Positions 36,547 to 45,273 of a stretch of 64,000 nucleotides of DNA are shown in pieces (the stretch's first letter is position 1; every line of letters starts with the position of its first letter). The notes beneath the pieces are model-generated. The model was given only the letters and a program-made list of their open reading frames with translations, was not told the DNA's origin and did not search any database. This DNA is from Motiliproteus sp. MSK22-1 (GTDB lineage Bacteria > Pseudomonadota > Gammaproteobacteria > Pseudomonadales > Balneatricaceae): positions 18,685 through 82,684 of the forward strand of contig NZ_MIEQ01000095.1 in NCBI RefSeq assembly GCF_001968815.1. Direction: 5' to 3'. A program made the translations under genes and the position numbers.

Positions 36547-38279
36547 AAATCAGGCCCCAGGCTGAAATGCAGCTGAAAACCGCCGTCATCATTCTGAGGG
36601 AAGGCAAGATCCAGGCGTACTGGACCGATGGGCGAAAACCAGCGTAATCCGACACCGATCCCGGTCTGCATGTGGATATCGGTATCTTCAAAGGCATCAC
36701 CGCTGTCAATGAAGGTTGCCAGTCCCCAATTTTCAGACAATCGATATTCCAGTTCAGCGCTGGCGGTTAGCAGATGGGGTCCGCCGATCAGAGTTCCTTC
36801 GTTATTGCGAGGACCCAGAGATTGATAATCGTAACCTCGAACACTGTTATCTCCACCGGCGAAAAAACGCAGGGTGGCAGGTAACTGATCGAAGCTGTCT
36901 ACAGCCGTAACTCCCGCATCTGCTCGACCCAGTAGACGCCAGTTTGGCGTCAGACTCCGAACTACTTTGGTCCCTAACCGCAGTTGAACGAAATTTGTAT
37001 CAGAAAGCAGATCGTCACTGGCACCCAGTAACTGCAACGAGTAACGCTGACCGTTGCGAATATTGAGGCGATCTCCGGTCGACAGCCTCGTTAGGCTTAT
37101 TCGCGGGATCAGGAATTGAGTGGTCTGGCTGGGCCCGTCGAAGTCGAATCGTTCTTGCTGCCATTCCAGTGACAGGACTCTTTTCCATGGTAGTCCCTGG
37201 TGTTGCCAGGAGGTGCCAAAGGAATAATTATCCGCATCGACAGTCGTGGAGTTTTCATTATTCAGCTTAAGATGCACGGTGTATCGATCATGCTGTGGTT
37301 GTAGTCCTGGAATCGCATATTCTGCGGTCAACCCGGTATGAATCTGTGAAGCCAATAGCTGAGTATTGAACTGGTGTCCTCTGTTGTTTACCCAGCGACG
37401 GGTCATGCCCAATTTTACACGGGCTCCAGTATCGGTGCCGTAACCGACACCAGCCTGATATTTGGTTCTCTTATGGGCTTCAACAGCGACCTCAATCGGA
37501 ACGTTAATCCCGTCAGCTTGACTCCAGAGGGGCTGAACTTCAACCCGTTGAAAATAGTCACTGTCGATAAGGTTTGATTGCAGGTCGATCAGTGCACTGC
37601 TCTGCATTGGGTCACCGGTTTTAAAGGGTACGTAGCGTCGCAGAAAATCCTCTGTCAGTGGGTTTGGAGTGAATCGTAATTCACCCACGGTAAAACGAGG
37701 GCCGCTGTCAAAGTGCAAGCTGATATTGGCCTGGTAGCGTTCAAGATTAACTTCCACATAGTGTTGAATAAACCTGGCCTGGTAATACCCACGTTCTGTC
37801 GCCAGTGACAGTAATCCACGCTTCAGGCTTTCATATTCTTCATGGATCAGTGGGGCACCAATAGACAAGGGCGTTGCAGCCAGTAACTTTTTAAAAGGAT
37901 CATCCTGCTGTGCTTCACCCAGCACCTGAATATCCAGTGAACCGATAGGTATTGCAGGACCTGGCGTTACTCGGTAATGGGCCAGCCAATCCTCGTTGTT
38001 TTTGGTTAGCTGTGGGATGATTTCTGGGCGGTAGAATCCATAGGGCTGAAGAGCTTTGGATATTTCAGCGCTAGCTTTGTTGTGCAGGTAGCGCATTCGA
38101 CCCGGGTTGGTTATTTCCTGTTGGTGCAGTTGCTGAATGCTCAGGAGGCTGAGAATATTTTGTTCTTGAGCCTGATTCACTCCCTCAATTTTGACTTTCA
38201 GAGTACTTCCTTCAGTGCTGAAAACAGGCGTTATGCACAGTAATAGTACGACAATATCTGGTACCCACCTCTTTAGCAC
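36543..38279 (-). CDS. tamA: Translocation and assembly module subunit TamA (Omp85 family)
   Basis: 578-residue outer-membrane protein: a signal peptide (about 1-22, IVVLLLCITPVFS), three POTRA domains (about 25-265) and a 16-strand Omp85 barrel (about 270-578) with FFAGGDNSVRGYDYQSLGP and the terminal strand FQLHFSLGPDL. VRGYDY corresponds to the conserved VRGF/Y motif of loop 6. With TamB it inserts a subset of outer-membrane proteins and supports lipid transport. Start is GTG 38279 with GAGGA eight bases upstream; no better ATG exists. tamB follows with a 4-base overlap. Confidence 0.94.
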   Translation of the reverse strand: MLKRWVPDIVVLLLCITPVFSTEGSTLKVKIEGVNQAQEQNILSLLSIQQLHQQEITNPGRMRYLHNKASAEISKALQPYGFYRPEIIPQLTKNNEDWLAHYRVTPGPAIPIGSLDIQVLGEAQQDDPFKKLLAATPLSIGAPLIHEEYESLKRGLLSLATERGYYQARFIQHYVEVNLERYQANISLHFDSGPRFTVGELRFTPNPLTEDFLRRYVPFKTGDPMQSSALIDLQSNLIDSDYFQRVEVQPLWSQADGINVPIEVAVEAHKRTKYQAGVGYGTDTGARVKLGMTRRWVNNRGHQFNTQLLASQIHTGLTAEYAIPGLQPQHDRYTVHLKLNNENSTTVDADNYSFGTSWQHQGLPWKRVLSLEWQQERFDFDGPSQTTQFLIPRISLTRLSTGDRLNIRNGQRYSLQLLGASDDLLSDTNFVQLRLGTKVVRSLTPNWRLLGRADAGVTAVDSFDQLPATLRFFAGGDNSVRGYDYQSLGPRNNEGTLIGGPHLLTASAELEYRLSENWGLATFIDSGDAFEDTDIHMQTGIGVGLRWFSPIGPVRLDLAFPQNDDGGFQLHFSLGPDL

Positions 38280-38526
38280 CGGGCGAAATCCTCTTTGGTT
38301 TGATGGGAAGTATTAGACACTTAAAAAGCGGTTTATTATCCGTTCATCAAAGCTTATAACGCTGTCTTTTGCAAGGCTACAATAAAGCCACCCGGATACA
38401 TATAAATCTCGCTGTCTGAGGACCGTATGTCAGTAGGATCTGTGGGACTGTTTTATTAGGCAGGTGCTGCTAATCTGTTACTGAACCGGATTGATCTGCT
38501 AGTCCATCCATTGTCAGATAGCTCTT

Positions 38527-38691
38527 TTACTTGGACTGGAGGGGCTTTTTCCTTACCAACAGCAACCCCCGGGCAATGTACTCCGGTGGGTGCTTTTCTC
38601 GCAGTAAAGGAATAATCAGCCGCAAGCGTAATAGGCGAGCAAAGTTTTCCCGCCAGTTACGCCGTTGTCTGTCTGGTCTGTTTTCAGTCAT
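38527..38691 (-). pseudogene. Short ORF resembling a truncated DUF2062 protein
   Basis: A 54-codon frame from ATG 38691, directly after the hypothetical gene upstream. Its product has RLLRLRLIIPLLREKHPPEY followed by IARG, which matches the opening of DUF2062 membrane proteins from memory. The usual next part (a glycine-rich transmembrane segment) is missing: the frame ends in LLLVRKKPLQSK, and a shift in the run of five Gs would give VAVG but then unrelated sequence. It may be the remnant of a deleted gene or a small expressed protein. Ribosome-binding site is weak (AGGATA, far upstream). The assignment is uncertain. Confidence 0.45.
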
Positions 38692-38705
38692 CCAACAGCT
38701 ATATC

Positions 38706-39293
38706 CTATTGGGCGTCTTCATGAAGCACTCGTTCAGTTGTTTTGCTGAACTCAGCAAAGGCTTCCTGCAGCAATCTTGCATCAGTGAGTCGTTTCCCTT
38801 CTTCTGTTGTTTTGCTGGTAACCGTAAATTTCCAGTAGGTTATACCGGCTGGGCCTTCCACCCGGCCTTCAAAGCCATAAGGCTGAGGAGATTCTTTGGT
38901 TGCTGCCTTTTTTTTACCTACGTCCAGGCTTAATTCTATTTGAGCCTTCTCCATTTTACGGTTTCCCCCTTCAAGAACCACAGCGACGGGAGGCTTTTTG
39001 ATCGACTTGGATGGGGTTTTTATCCGTTCAACAAATAGTGCAAACGGGCTTTTGTTAGAGATGATTACACCCTGTTCAGACAGTATTGAATTAACAAGTT
39101 GAAGTAATTCAGGGTTTAATTCGCTGCTGTCCTGGGATTCCAGCTGCATTTCCAACGGGAATGGAAATGCAGCGAGTTGTTGGCTTTTGATTGTACCAAG
39201 CACCTCTGGAGCATTGGGCTGTGCTGCAGAGGGTAAGATAAACAGGTAGAGAAGCAGCCCTGCTATTCGAAAAATCGATCTGTAAGAAACCAT
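38706..39293 (-). CDS. Secreted protein of unknown function
   Basis: 195 residues, not assigned to a family I recognise. A signal peptide is clear (about 1-24, IAGLLLYLFILPSAAQP). The mature part is mixed alpha/beta with many lysines and glutamates and a stretch VAVVLEGGNRKMEKAQIELSLDVGKKK; no cysteines, so no lipobox. ATG 39293 has a good CAGGAGAT seven bases upstream. It follows the MscS gene on the same strand (gap 64 bases), so it may be a periplasmic companion of the MscS-DUF432 pair, but nothing in the sequence proves that. Confidence 0.7.
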   Translation of the reverse strand: MVSYRSIFRIAGLLLYLFILPSAAQPNAPEVLGTIKSQQLAAFPFPLEMQLESQDSSELNPELLQLVNSILSEQGVIISNKSPFALFVERIKTPSKSIKKPPVAVVLEGGNRKMEKAQIELSLDVGKKKAATKESPQPYGFEGRVEGPAGITYWKFTVTSKTTEEGKRLTDARLLQEAFAEFSKTTERVLHEDAQ

Positions 39294-39357
39294 TTACATC
39301 TCCTGTTTGCGGTCGTGGTCTATTTGTCTGTTAGTGATGCTGTGGTGCGAAACGGTA

Positions 39358-40233
39358 TTAACTCTTGTGATTATCAGGGGTTGCCTGTTCTTTGTTTCCA
39401 CCGACCATCTGTATCGGAAATGGTTCGGTAGCGCTGCCTGTATAGATCGTAAGGTGAGGAAAGGGAATTTCAATTCCTTCAGCATCAAAAGCGATCTTGA
39501 TTTCAGTTTGAATGCTATTTCTTAAATCCATGAACTTCTCCTTCACGGCCCAGACTGAAAATTGCAAATCAATAGATGATGAACCAAAGCCAGTAAAAAT
39601 AATGATTGGTTCGGGCTCTTCAAGCGATAGGGGATTTGCATCGGCCACTGCTTTCAATACCTTCGTGACCTTTTCGATATCCTCTTTGTAAGCGATACCA
39701 ATTTTGAGGTCCAGCCGACGAATAGGAAATCGGGTCAGGTTCGTGACTTCTGATTTAATCAGGGTCTCATTGGGTATACGGACAAACAGGTTTTCGAAGG
39801 TTCGAAGTTTGGCCGAAAGCAGGTCAATGGAAAGGACTTCACCCGTGGTTGAACCAACTCTGATCACATCACCAACGGAAAAAGGGCGCTCACCCAGTAG
39901 AAATAAGCCGCTGATTATATTTGATGCCGAGGTCTGGGATGCAAACCCGACTGCAACAGTGAGGACACCAGCAGCGCCGAGCAGAACACTGAGTTTAAAA
40001 CCCAGTTCACGTAATGCCGATACGCAAAACATTCCGAGAATCAGGTAAAAGGCTATTCGACGCAATAGTATCAGGTGATGTTGACTCAGTTGCCGGGCCA
40101 GCAGGTGTTTGACTCCTTTGCTGGCCAGCTTTCCCAATAGCAGACCGAGACAAATCAGGAACAGTGCCCGACCACCGGCCAGCAGTCTGTCTACCAATTG
40201 CCAATCAGCCAAGGTCAGCCAGAAATTATCCAT
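39358..40233 (-). CDS. Small MscS-family mechanosensitive channel
   Basis: 291 residues from ATG 40233. Three helices are visible at about 17-37, 58-76 and 84-112; the last is the pore helix (LLGAAGVLTVAVGFASQTSASNIISG), followed by the family motif ERPFSVGDVIRVG and the soluble beta and alpha/beta domains (LRTFENLFVRIPNETLI). It should open under membrane tension to release solutes. The ATG three codons upstream (40242) directly abuts TAAGGA, whereas 40233 has that site at nine bases, so 40233 is chosen. It lies 34 bases after the DUF432 gene stop and is probably cotranscribed. Confidence 0.9.
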   Translation of the reverse strand: MDNFWLTLADWQLVDRLLAGGRALFLICLGLLLGKLASKGVKHLLARQLSQHHLILLRRIAFYLILGMFCVSALRELGFKLSVLLGAAGVLTVAVGFASQTSASNIISGLFLLGERPFSVGDVIRVGSTTGEVLSIDLLSAKLRTFENLFVRIPNETLIKSEVTNLTRFPIRRLDLKIGIAYKEDIEKVTKVLKAVADANPLSLEEPEPIIIFTGFGSSSIDLQFSVWAVKEKFMDLRNSIQTEIKIAFDAEGIEIPFPHLTIYTGSATEPFPIQMVGGNKEQATPDNHKS

Positions 40234-40267
40234 TTCAGTCATTCCTTACGATTTTTTCAATATTGTA

Positions 40268-41077
40268 TTATCCAAAAATGGCTCCCAGCGCGCGTATTAA
40301 AACACCACGTCCGGAGTTTACTCTGGGAATGGCAAGGCGCTGGCTTGTCAGGGCAAGCGCCGGAGCTCCTTTACCAAAACGTAGCTGTGCCGAAGACATT
40401 TCCTCATCACAGTGAATAGATAGTTCTTCAGTCCAGAAACGGCCATCTTCAGAGATGAACAGGGAGAGACTGGGTATCGGTAACAAGATACGCTCCAATC
40501 GCAGTGTTTCTTCTCCTTTGTTGATGATTTTTACCGGCGTGATTGCCCGAAATGCTCTTATCGGGACTTCTTCCAGTACCAATCTGGCGTGGGTACGGGC
40601 AGCGTATGCGACCTCTCCGTGCCGAGTTGAGGCGCCGAACCAGGTATCCGAAGGTCTTTGGATGGGAATATCAAGTAATAAGGGACCTGATTTAAACGCA
40701 TATACCTGCATCCACAAAGTGGTGCCTACCAGAAGCCGGACCTCTTGTCCCGGAGGTAGGGATATAGGTGCCAGGGGGCGCGTAACCACAGGACGGTCTG
40801 CCAGGGCGGGTACTATCAGGGCCGGTTTTTTTGACTGCTTGACCACATGGCGGCAGAAGGTTGCTTCATCTTCCAGTGGATCTGAGGTTATCGCCACCTC
40901 AGTGACATTTAGATCACCATTTTCGGACTCGGTACTACGATGTCTTACCTGCCACTCGGACTCCAGCCGCTGCAGTGTCATCGTCAGAGGACCCACCTGC
41001 CACCGGCTGGTTTGTCCGGTTTCTACAATGAACTCTCCCCACCAGGAGGGGAACGGGGGCGGGGCGATTTGATCCAC
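40268..41077 (-). CDS. DUF432 domain protein
   Basis: 269 residues of a family of unknown function; the recognition rests on the opening WWGEFIVETGQTSRWQVGPLTM and the pattern PVVTRPLAPISLPPGQEVRL... WFGASTRHGEVAYAARTHARL, rich in beta strands. No signal peptide or membrane helix is visible, so it should be cytoplasmic. Start is GTG 41077 with GGAGAGG upstream. It immediately precedes an MscS channel gene, an association I recall for DUF432, which hints at a part in turgor or channel control; no biochemical function is known to me. Confidence 0.75.
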   Translation of the reverse strand: MDQIAPPPFPSWWGEFIVETGQTSRWQVGPLTMTLQRLESEWQVRHRSTESENGDLNVTEVAITSDPLEDEATFCRHVVKQSKKPALIVPALADRPVVTRPLAPISLPPGQEVRLLVGTTLWMQVYAFKSGPLLLDIPIQRPSDTWFGASTRHGEVAYAARTHARLVLEEVPIRAFRAITPVKIINKGEETLRLERILLPIPSLSLFISEDGRFWTEELSIHCDEEMSSAQLRFGKGAPALALTSQRLAIPRVNSGRGVLIRALGAIFG

Positions 41078-41219
41078 TGGGTCAGGTCCTCTCCATTTGG
41101 CTTCAGGCTAAGATTGCCTAAGTGTAGCAGGTTAATAATTACCGGAGCAGAGGTTTAGCGTCGGTAATCGACTATAAGATAAGGGTTTTTTAATGCTTAT
41201 TGCTGGCAATCGCGTTTAA

Positions 41220-41270
41220 CGGCTATCTGCTGGTAAGAACGATCTGCTGATAAGGGGTACCTGTCTGCGG
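41220..41270. repeat. Degenerate 17-bp repeat
   Basis: Two clear 17-base units, CGGCTATCTGCTGGTAA and GAACGATCTGCTGATAA, followed by a weaker third (GGGGTACCTGTCTGCGG). It lies in the 227-base gap between the PsiE and DUF432 genes, both minus strand. The third copy is doubtful. Confidence 0.5.
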
Positions 41271-41304
41271 TACCGGGGACCCAGCGCCAATGGAGGGATC
41301 AATC

Positions 41305-41745
41305 CTAACCGTCTTCAAGCTGCTTGTCCTTAAGGTACAGAAGAGCTGATCCCACTCGAAGGGCACCCAGTACGAAAAGAAGTGCTGATAGAGCGTAGAT
41401 CATTTCTGGTGTCAGTTGGTGTTTGAAAAGACCGATCAAAATCTCACGAATGATAAAAACCAGAGCCCCATCGACGATGAAAGTCATTCGTAACTTCTGG
41501 CTGTCAAAATACTCGATGAGTGATCGTGACAGCTCTACCAATACGTAAAGTGTCAGCACATCGGCTATCAAATCAATATATTTACCGGTAACCCCTTCCT
41601 GACTCAGCAGTACCCAAAGGTCAGCAAGCAATCGAACGGCTCCGATAGCTATGCCAATGACCATGCAAATCAGGATGAGACCAAAAACAATTCCAATGGC
41701 TGTATCAAACAGTTTGCGCAGTTTCTCGTTTATCACTGAGGACAT
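41305..41745 (-). CDS. PsiE-family membrane protein
   Basis: About 146 residues with four hydrophobic helices (counted from ATG 41745: about 16-38, 53-72, 88-105 and 112-130) in the arrangement of the phosphate-starvation-inducible PsiE family (VELSRSLIEYFDSQKLRMTFIVDGALVFIIREILI). Function is unknown in the family. The start is uncertain: ATG 41745 directly abuts AAAGAG, a GTG three codons later has it at nine bases, and the frame also opens at a TTG (41772). No clear PHO box was found upstream. Confidence 0.82.
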   Translation of the reverse strand: MSSVINEKLRKLFDTAIGIVFGLILICMVIGIAIGAVRLLADLWVLLSQEGVTGKYIDLIADVLTLYVLVELSRSLIEYFDSQKLRMTFIVDGALVFIIREILIGLFKHQLTPEMIYALSALLFVLGALRVGSALLYLKDKQLEDG

Positions 41746-41935
41746 CTCTTTAATGAATAGTGCTAGTATCAATTGTGCCTGTGTTCAGGCGCCGCTAACT
41801 TACCTTTTACGCAGAGGTAGAACAAGATATATCCCATGACATTTAACATCAATGAAAAGTGGGTTGCGAGAGTTTCATCTACAATGACGTTGTTAATAAA
41901 CAGAAATAATCAACGCGAACAGGGATACAGCATTG

Positions 41936-42907
41936 ATGACTAGTGATGGTTTGGTCTACGGCTATATTTTTGATGGTAAAGGTGGGGGCCGCTCTATTGA
42001 GTGGGGTGATATTTCTGGCTGGTGTTCAGAGCAAGGTATTCTCTGGCTTCACTTTGAATATGTTAATGAGCGTGTTCAGAACTGGATTCAAAATGAGAGT
42101 CTTCTGGAGCCGCTGGTCGTTGACGCTTTGCTGATGGAAGAAAGCCGACCGAGAGTAACACAGTTGAAAGACTCGTTACTGGTTGCCTTACGCGGTGTTA
42201 ATTTGAGCCCGGGTTCCAATCCGGAAGATATGGTCGGTATTCGAATCTGGAGCGATGGTCAGCGAATTATCAGTACGCGCAAAAGACGATTGTTGTCCGC
42301 TGGAGATATCGCCCTTCAGCTAGACAGAGGTGAAGGTCCCTGCTCAGCCGGAGAGTTTTTGGTCATGCTGACCGATGGCCTTATCGTTCGGATGAAGAAA
42401 ACTATTGAAGAGACGGAGGATCAGGTAGCGGCTATTGAAGATATGGTTCTTTCCAATGAAAGTTATGCTCTCAGATCACGAATTTCTTCCCTCAGGCGTG
42501 AAGTCATCAGTTTGCGCCGGTATCTGGCACCGCAGCGAGAGGCGATGATGCAACTGCTGTCGTTTAAGATCTCCTGGATGAACACCAATGATTGGCAAAA
42601 CCTCAGAGAAGTGGCTGACCACCTCACTCGCTATGTTGAGGAGCTGGATTCGGTGCGAGACCGTGCCGCAGTATCTCAGGAAGAGCTGGCAAACCGCCTT
42701 GCTGAGCAGATGAACAACCGGATGTACGTATTGTCGTTGGTCGCTGCTGTGTTCTTGCCGTTAGGGTTTTTAACCGGCCTGCTGGGTATCAATGTGGGCG
42801 GAATTCCCGGTGCAGAAAACCCTTTGTCCTTTTGGATCTTTGTTTTCATTCTGGTATTTGTTGTGGTTTTGCAGTACTGGTTGTTTAAGCTTAAAAAATG
42901 GCTATAG
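41936..42907 (+). CDS. zntB: CorA-family transporter of the ZntB type
   Basis: 323 residues. A large cytoplasmic domain with a long helix (about 150-260) is followed by two C-terminal transmembrane helices (about 262-283 and 296-316) and a short basic tail. The loop motif is GLLGINVGGIPG: GIN instead of the GMN of CorA, typical of ZntB-type zinc transporters. It should move zinc (or another divalent ion) across the inner membrane as a pentamer. ATG 41936 is chosen over a TTG one codon earlier, with AGGGA upstream. It is divergent from the PsiE gene and followed 83 bases later by an MscS-family gene. Confidence 0.88.
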   Translation: MTSDGLVYGYIFDGKGGGRSIEWGDISGWCSEQGILWLHFEYVNERVQNWIQNESLLEPLVVDALLMEESRPRVTQLKDSLLVALRGVNLSPGSNPEDMVGIRIWSDGQRIISTRKRRLLSAGDIALQLDRGEGPCSAGEFLVMLTDGLIVRMKKTIEETEDQVAAIEDMVLSNESYALRSRISSLRREVISLRRYLAPQREAMMQLLSFKISWMNTNDWQNLREVADHLTRYVEELDSVRDRAAVSQEELANRLAEQMNNRMYVLSLVAAVFLPLGFLTGLLGINVGGIPGAENPLSFWIFVFILVFVVVLQYWLFKLKKWL

Positions 42908-42990
42908 CTTATTCTTTCTATACTCTCTGACATCGCAGGGGGATCTGCTGGACCTGTTTCCATTTGCACCGTGTTGATGAGGGACTATTA

Positions 42991-45189
42991 GTGGGGATAA
43001 ACCGATTTTACTGGGTCATCTGTTTCGGGTTGCTGGTTTGTGGAAATCTTTTCGCACAGACCATTCCAATTCCAGGTGGCTTGGGTACCGGGGCCAGTAC
43101 CAGTAATACTGTTGCCGAGACCTTTTCCCTTCCACAGGTGAGTTCTCTCAGGGCTGACTGGTGGCGCAGCTTTGATAACACGACGGTTGATATTTATCAG
43201 CGAATATCTGCTCTGGAAAAACATCTGGATGAGCTGATCGCTGAGCAGCCCCCGGAATCTCTGGATGCCGCCAAAGAATACCGTAAACGAATCATTGCCA
43301 ATCTTCTTAGCCTGGCCAATCTACGCAAACAAAAGACCCTTCAGACGCCGGAAATTAATGTCTTTAAGGAGGGTTATACGATTGGTGATTGGCTTGAGCT
43401 GGAAAACAGGCGGAGGAGTAAACAAAAGGAAGTGGCCGATGAACAAGCGGCCATAGAACATCTGCAAAAAGCGGTAGATACCGCAGCAAAGCAGCATGAT
43501 AACGAAATGGCTATTTATATCGGCGTTAGTGCCACAGCGCCGAATAAGGTGGTATTGGGGCTTGATATCATTGCTGCTCGGGCAACGCTGGAATTAGCCA
43601 GACAGCGCTTGTCGCACCAGCGTAAAGAGTTCAGCGGTCTGCAGGCGAGTCTGGAGTCATTGTCGGAAGAGAAAAGTATTGCTGAAGAACGGCTGGTTGT
43701 CTCAGCAGAGGATATTTCGGCCCTGAACCAAAGACGGCTGGATCAGGAGCAGGAGCTGGCTAAAGCCAGTATCAATCTGAATCTTGCGCGATCACAAGTA
43801 CTGGGCACCATTACCGATACGGCAGAATCCGTCGCGCAAACCAGGTTGCTTGAGCAACAGGTCGTTCATGCATCAGTTGAGGAAGCTATTGCCAGACTGC
43901 GACATACCGTAACCGATAGCTCTTTAGCTCTGACCAGTTTACTGGCAAATACCGAAGTTAATTCCAGGCAGTTACACGAGCAACTGGTCGGCTGGAGGCT
44001 TCTGATAAAGGAGACCTCATCTCGACTGGCAGGCTGGCGTGCTGAGAGTTTACGGGAACAGGGTCGGGCTCAAACGCAGTTGCTGAATCTTGCTCCGTCA
44101 GCCCTTACTCTGAAGTCAATTAATGAGGCCCGTAGTCAGCTGTCACAGGATACGCTACTGAAACTGCGGGAACTGGATGATGTTCGTCTGGATCTTGAAG
44201 CGCTGGCTGATATCTGTCAGCTGCGTCTCGCTGCACATGATGGCTTATTGAAACACTGGTGGGTCAGCACTGTGGAGACACTTAATCTAGGTTGGGTTGG
44301 AGCGTTTAATCTACTGACTGAAAGCCTGTTTAAAATAGGTGAAACACCGGTAACCATTCTTGGATTGTTCCGGGTCGTGTTGATAATCACCGTGGCGTTA
44401 ACCTTATCGAGCTTATTGCGCCGGATGCTGGCAAAGATAGCAGCACATAATGAAGGTGAAAACCCAGCACTGTATACCGTGGGACGACTTGCCCATTATG
44501 TCATCCTGTTGGTTGGTATGATGATTGCCCTGTCATCCATTGGACTGGATTTCAGCAATATTGCGCTGGTTGCAGGGGCTCTCAGCGTGGGAATTGGCTT
44601 TGGCCTGCAATCTATTGTTAATAACTTTGTATCCGGGTTGATACTGCTGTTCGAACGATCCCTGAATGTCGGTGATTTTATCGAATTGGACTCGGGTGTT
44701 CTCGGTGTTGTGATGGAAATCAATGTCCGAAGTACACTAATCAATACAAATGATAACGTCGATATTATCGTTCCCAACTCGGAGTTGGTCAGTGCTAAAG
44801 TAACCAATTGGACACTAAGGGACACGACGCGACGGATGCGAATACCCTTTGGGGTCGCCTACGGGACTGATAAAGACCTTGTCAGAAAGGCGGTGCTGGA
44901 GGCTGCTGACCGTGTTCCTGAAACCCTCAAAGGAGCAAAAAAGCATCAGCCGCAAGTTTGGTTGGTACGGTTTGGTGATAGCAGTCTGGACTTTGAACTG
45001 GTGGTTTGGGTCAGTCAGGCAGCAGCTAAACGGCCAGCGGGGGTCAGTGCTGCCTATATGTGGGAGATTGAAACCTCATTACGACAGTATGAAATTGAAA
45101 TACCGTTCCCACAACGGGATTTGCATATACGCAGTCATTTTGAACAAAATGAACCGGGGACGGTATTGACTGGCAACGATTCCGAATGA
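42991..45189 (+). CDS. Large MscS-family mechanosensitive channel with periplasmic coiled-coil domain
   Basis: About 732 residues. A signal peptide (FYWVICFGLLVCGNLFAQ) leads into about 400 residues of alpha-helical, coiled-coil periplasmic domain. Then come membrane helices (about 455-475, 490-512) and the MscS pore helix and vestibule (SNIALVAGALSVGIGFGLQS, FVSGLILLFERSLNVGDFIE, VPNSELVSAKVTNWTL). The plan resembles the larger MscK/YbdG/YjeP-type channels. Start is GTG 42991, which has GATGAGGG eight bases upstream and opens directly into the signal peptide; the frame is open to a TTG at 42964 without a ribosome-binding site. It is the second MscS gene within 6 kb. Confidence 0.9.
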   Translation: MGINRFYWVICFGLLVCGNLFAQTIPIPGGLGTGASTSNTVAETFSLPQVSSLRADWWRSFDNTTVDIYQRISALEKHLDELIAEQPPESLDAAKEYRKRIIANLLSLANLRKQKTLQTPEINVFKEGYTIGDWLELENRRRSKQKEVADEQAAIEHLQKAVDTAAKQHDNEMAIYIGVSATAPNKVVLGLDIIAARATLELARQRLSHQRKEFSGLQASLESLSEEKSIAEERLVVSAEDISALNQRRLDQEQELAKASINLNLARSQVLGTITDTAESVAQTRLLEQQVVHASVEEAIARLRHTVTDSSLALTSLLANTEVNSRQLHEQLVGWRLLIKETSSRLAGWRAESLREQGRAQTQLLNLAPSALTLKSINEARSQLSQDTLLKLRELDDVRLDLEALADICQLRLAAHDGLLKHWWVSTVETLNLGWVGAFNLLTESLFKIGETPVTILGLFRVVLIITVALTLSSLLRRMLAKIAAHNEGENPALYTVGRLAHYVILLVGMMIALSSIGLDFSNIALVAGALSVGIGFGLQSIVNNFVSGLILLFERSLNVGDFIELDSGVLGVVMEINVRSTLINTNDNVDIIVPNSELVSAKVTNWTLRDTTRRMRIPFGVAYGTDKDLVRKAVLEAADRVPETLKGAKKHQPQVWLVRFGDSSLDFELVVWVSQAAAKRPAGVSAAYMWEIETSLRQYEIEIPFPQRDLHIRSHFEQNEPGTVLTGNDSE

Positions 45190-45196
45190 ATAACTG

Positions 45197-45251
45197 AAAA
45201 GCACCGGATGCCGCACACTGATAATTCAGTTGTGATTCACTGGTGCTTTTT
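45197..45251. terminator. Bidirectional terminator between the large MscS and ggt genes
   Basis: Outer stem AAAAGCACC with GGTGCTTTT, enclosing an inner hairpin (CACTGA-TAAT-TCAGTTGTG region). T-runs flank it on both strands (CTTTTTATGCTTTTTTT on plus, AAAAG read as CTTTT on minus). It sits 8 bases past the stop of the channel gene and 23 bases before the ggt stop, so it can serve both convergent genes. Confidence 0.8.
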
Positions 45252-45273
45252 ATGCTTTTTTTATGAGATGGAA

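Noticed and set aside
41773..41935. Possible PHO box upstream of the PsiE-family gene
   Set aside because: Only one half-site (TGTCAT) matches; the other half agrees at too few positions.
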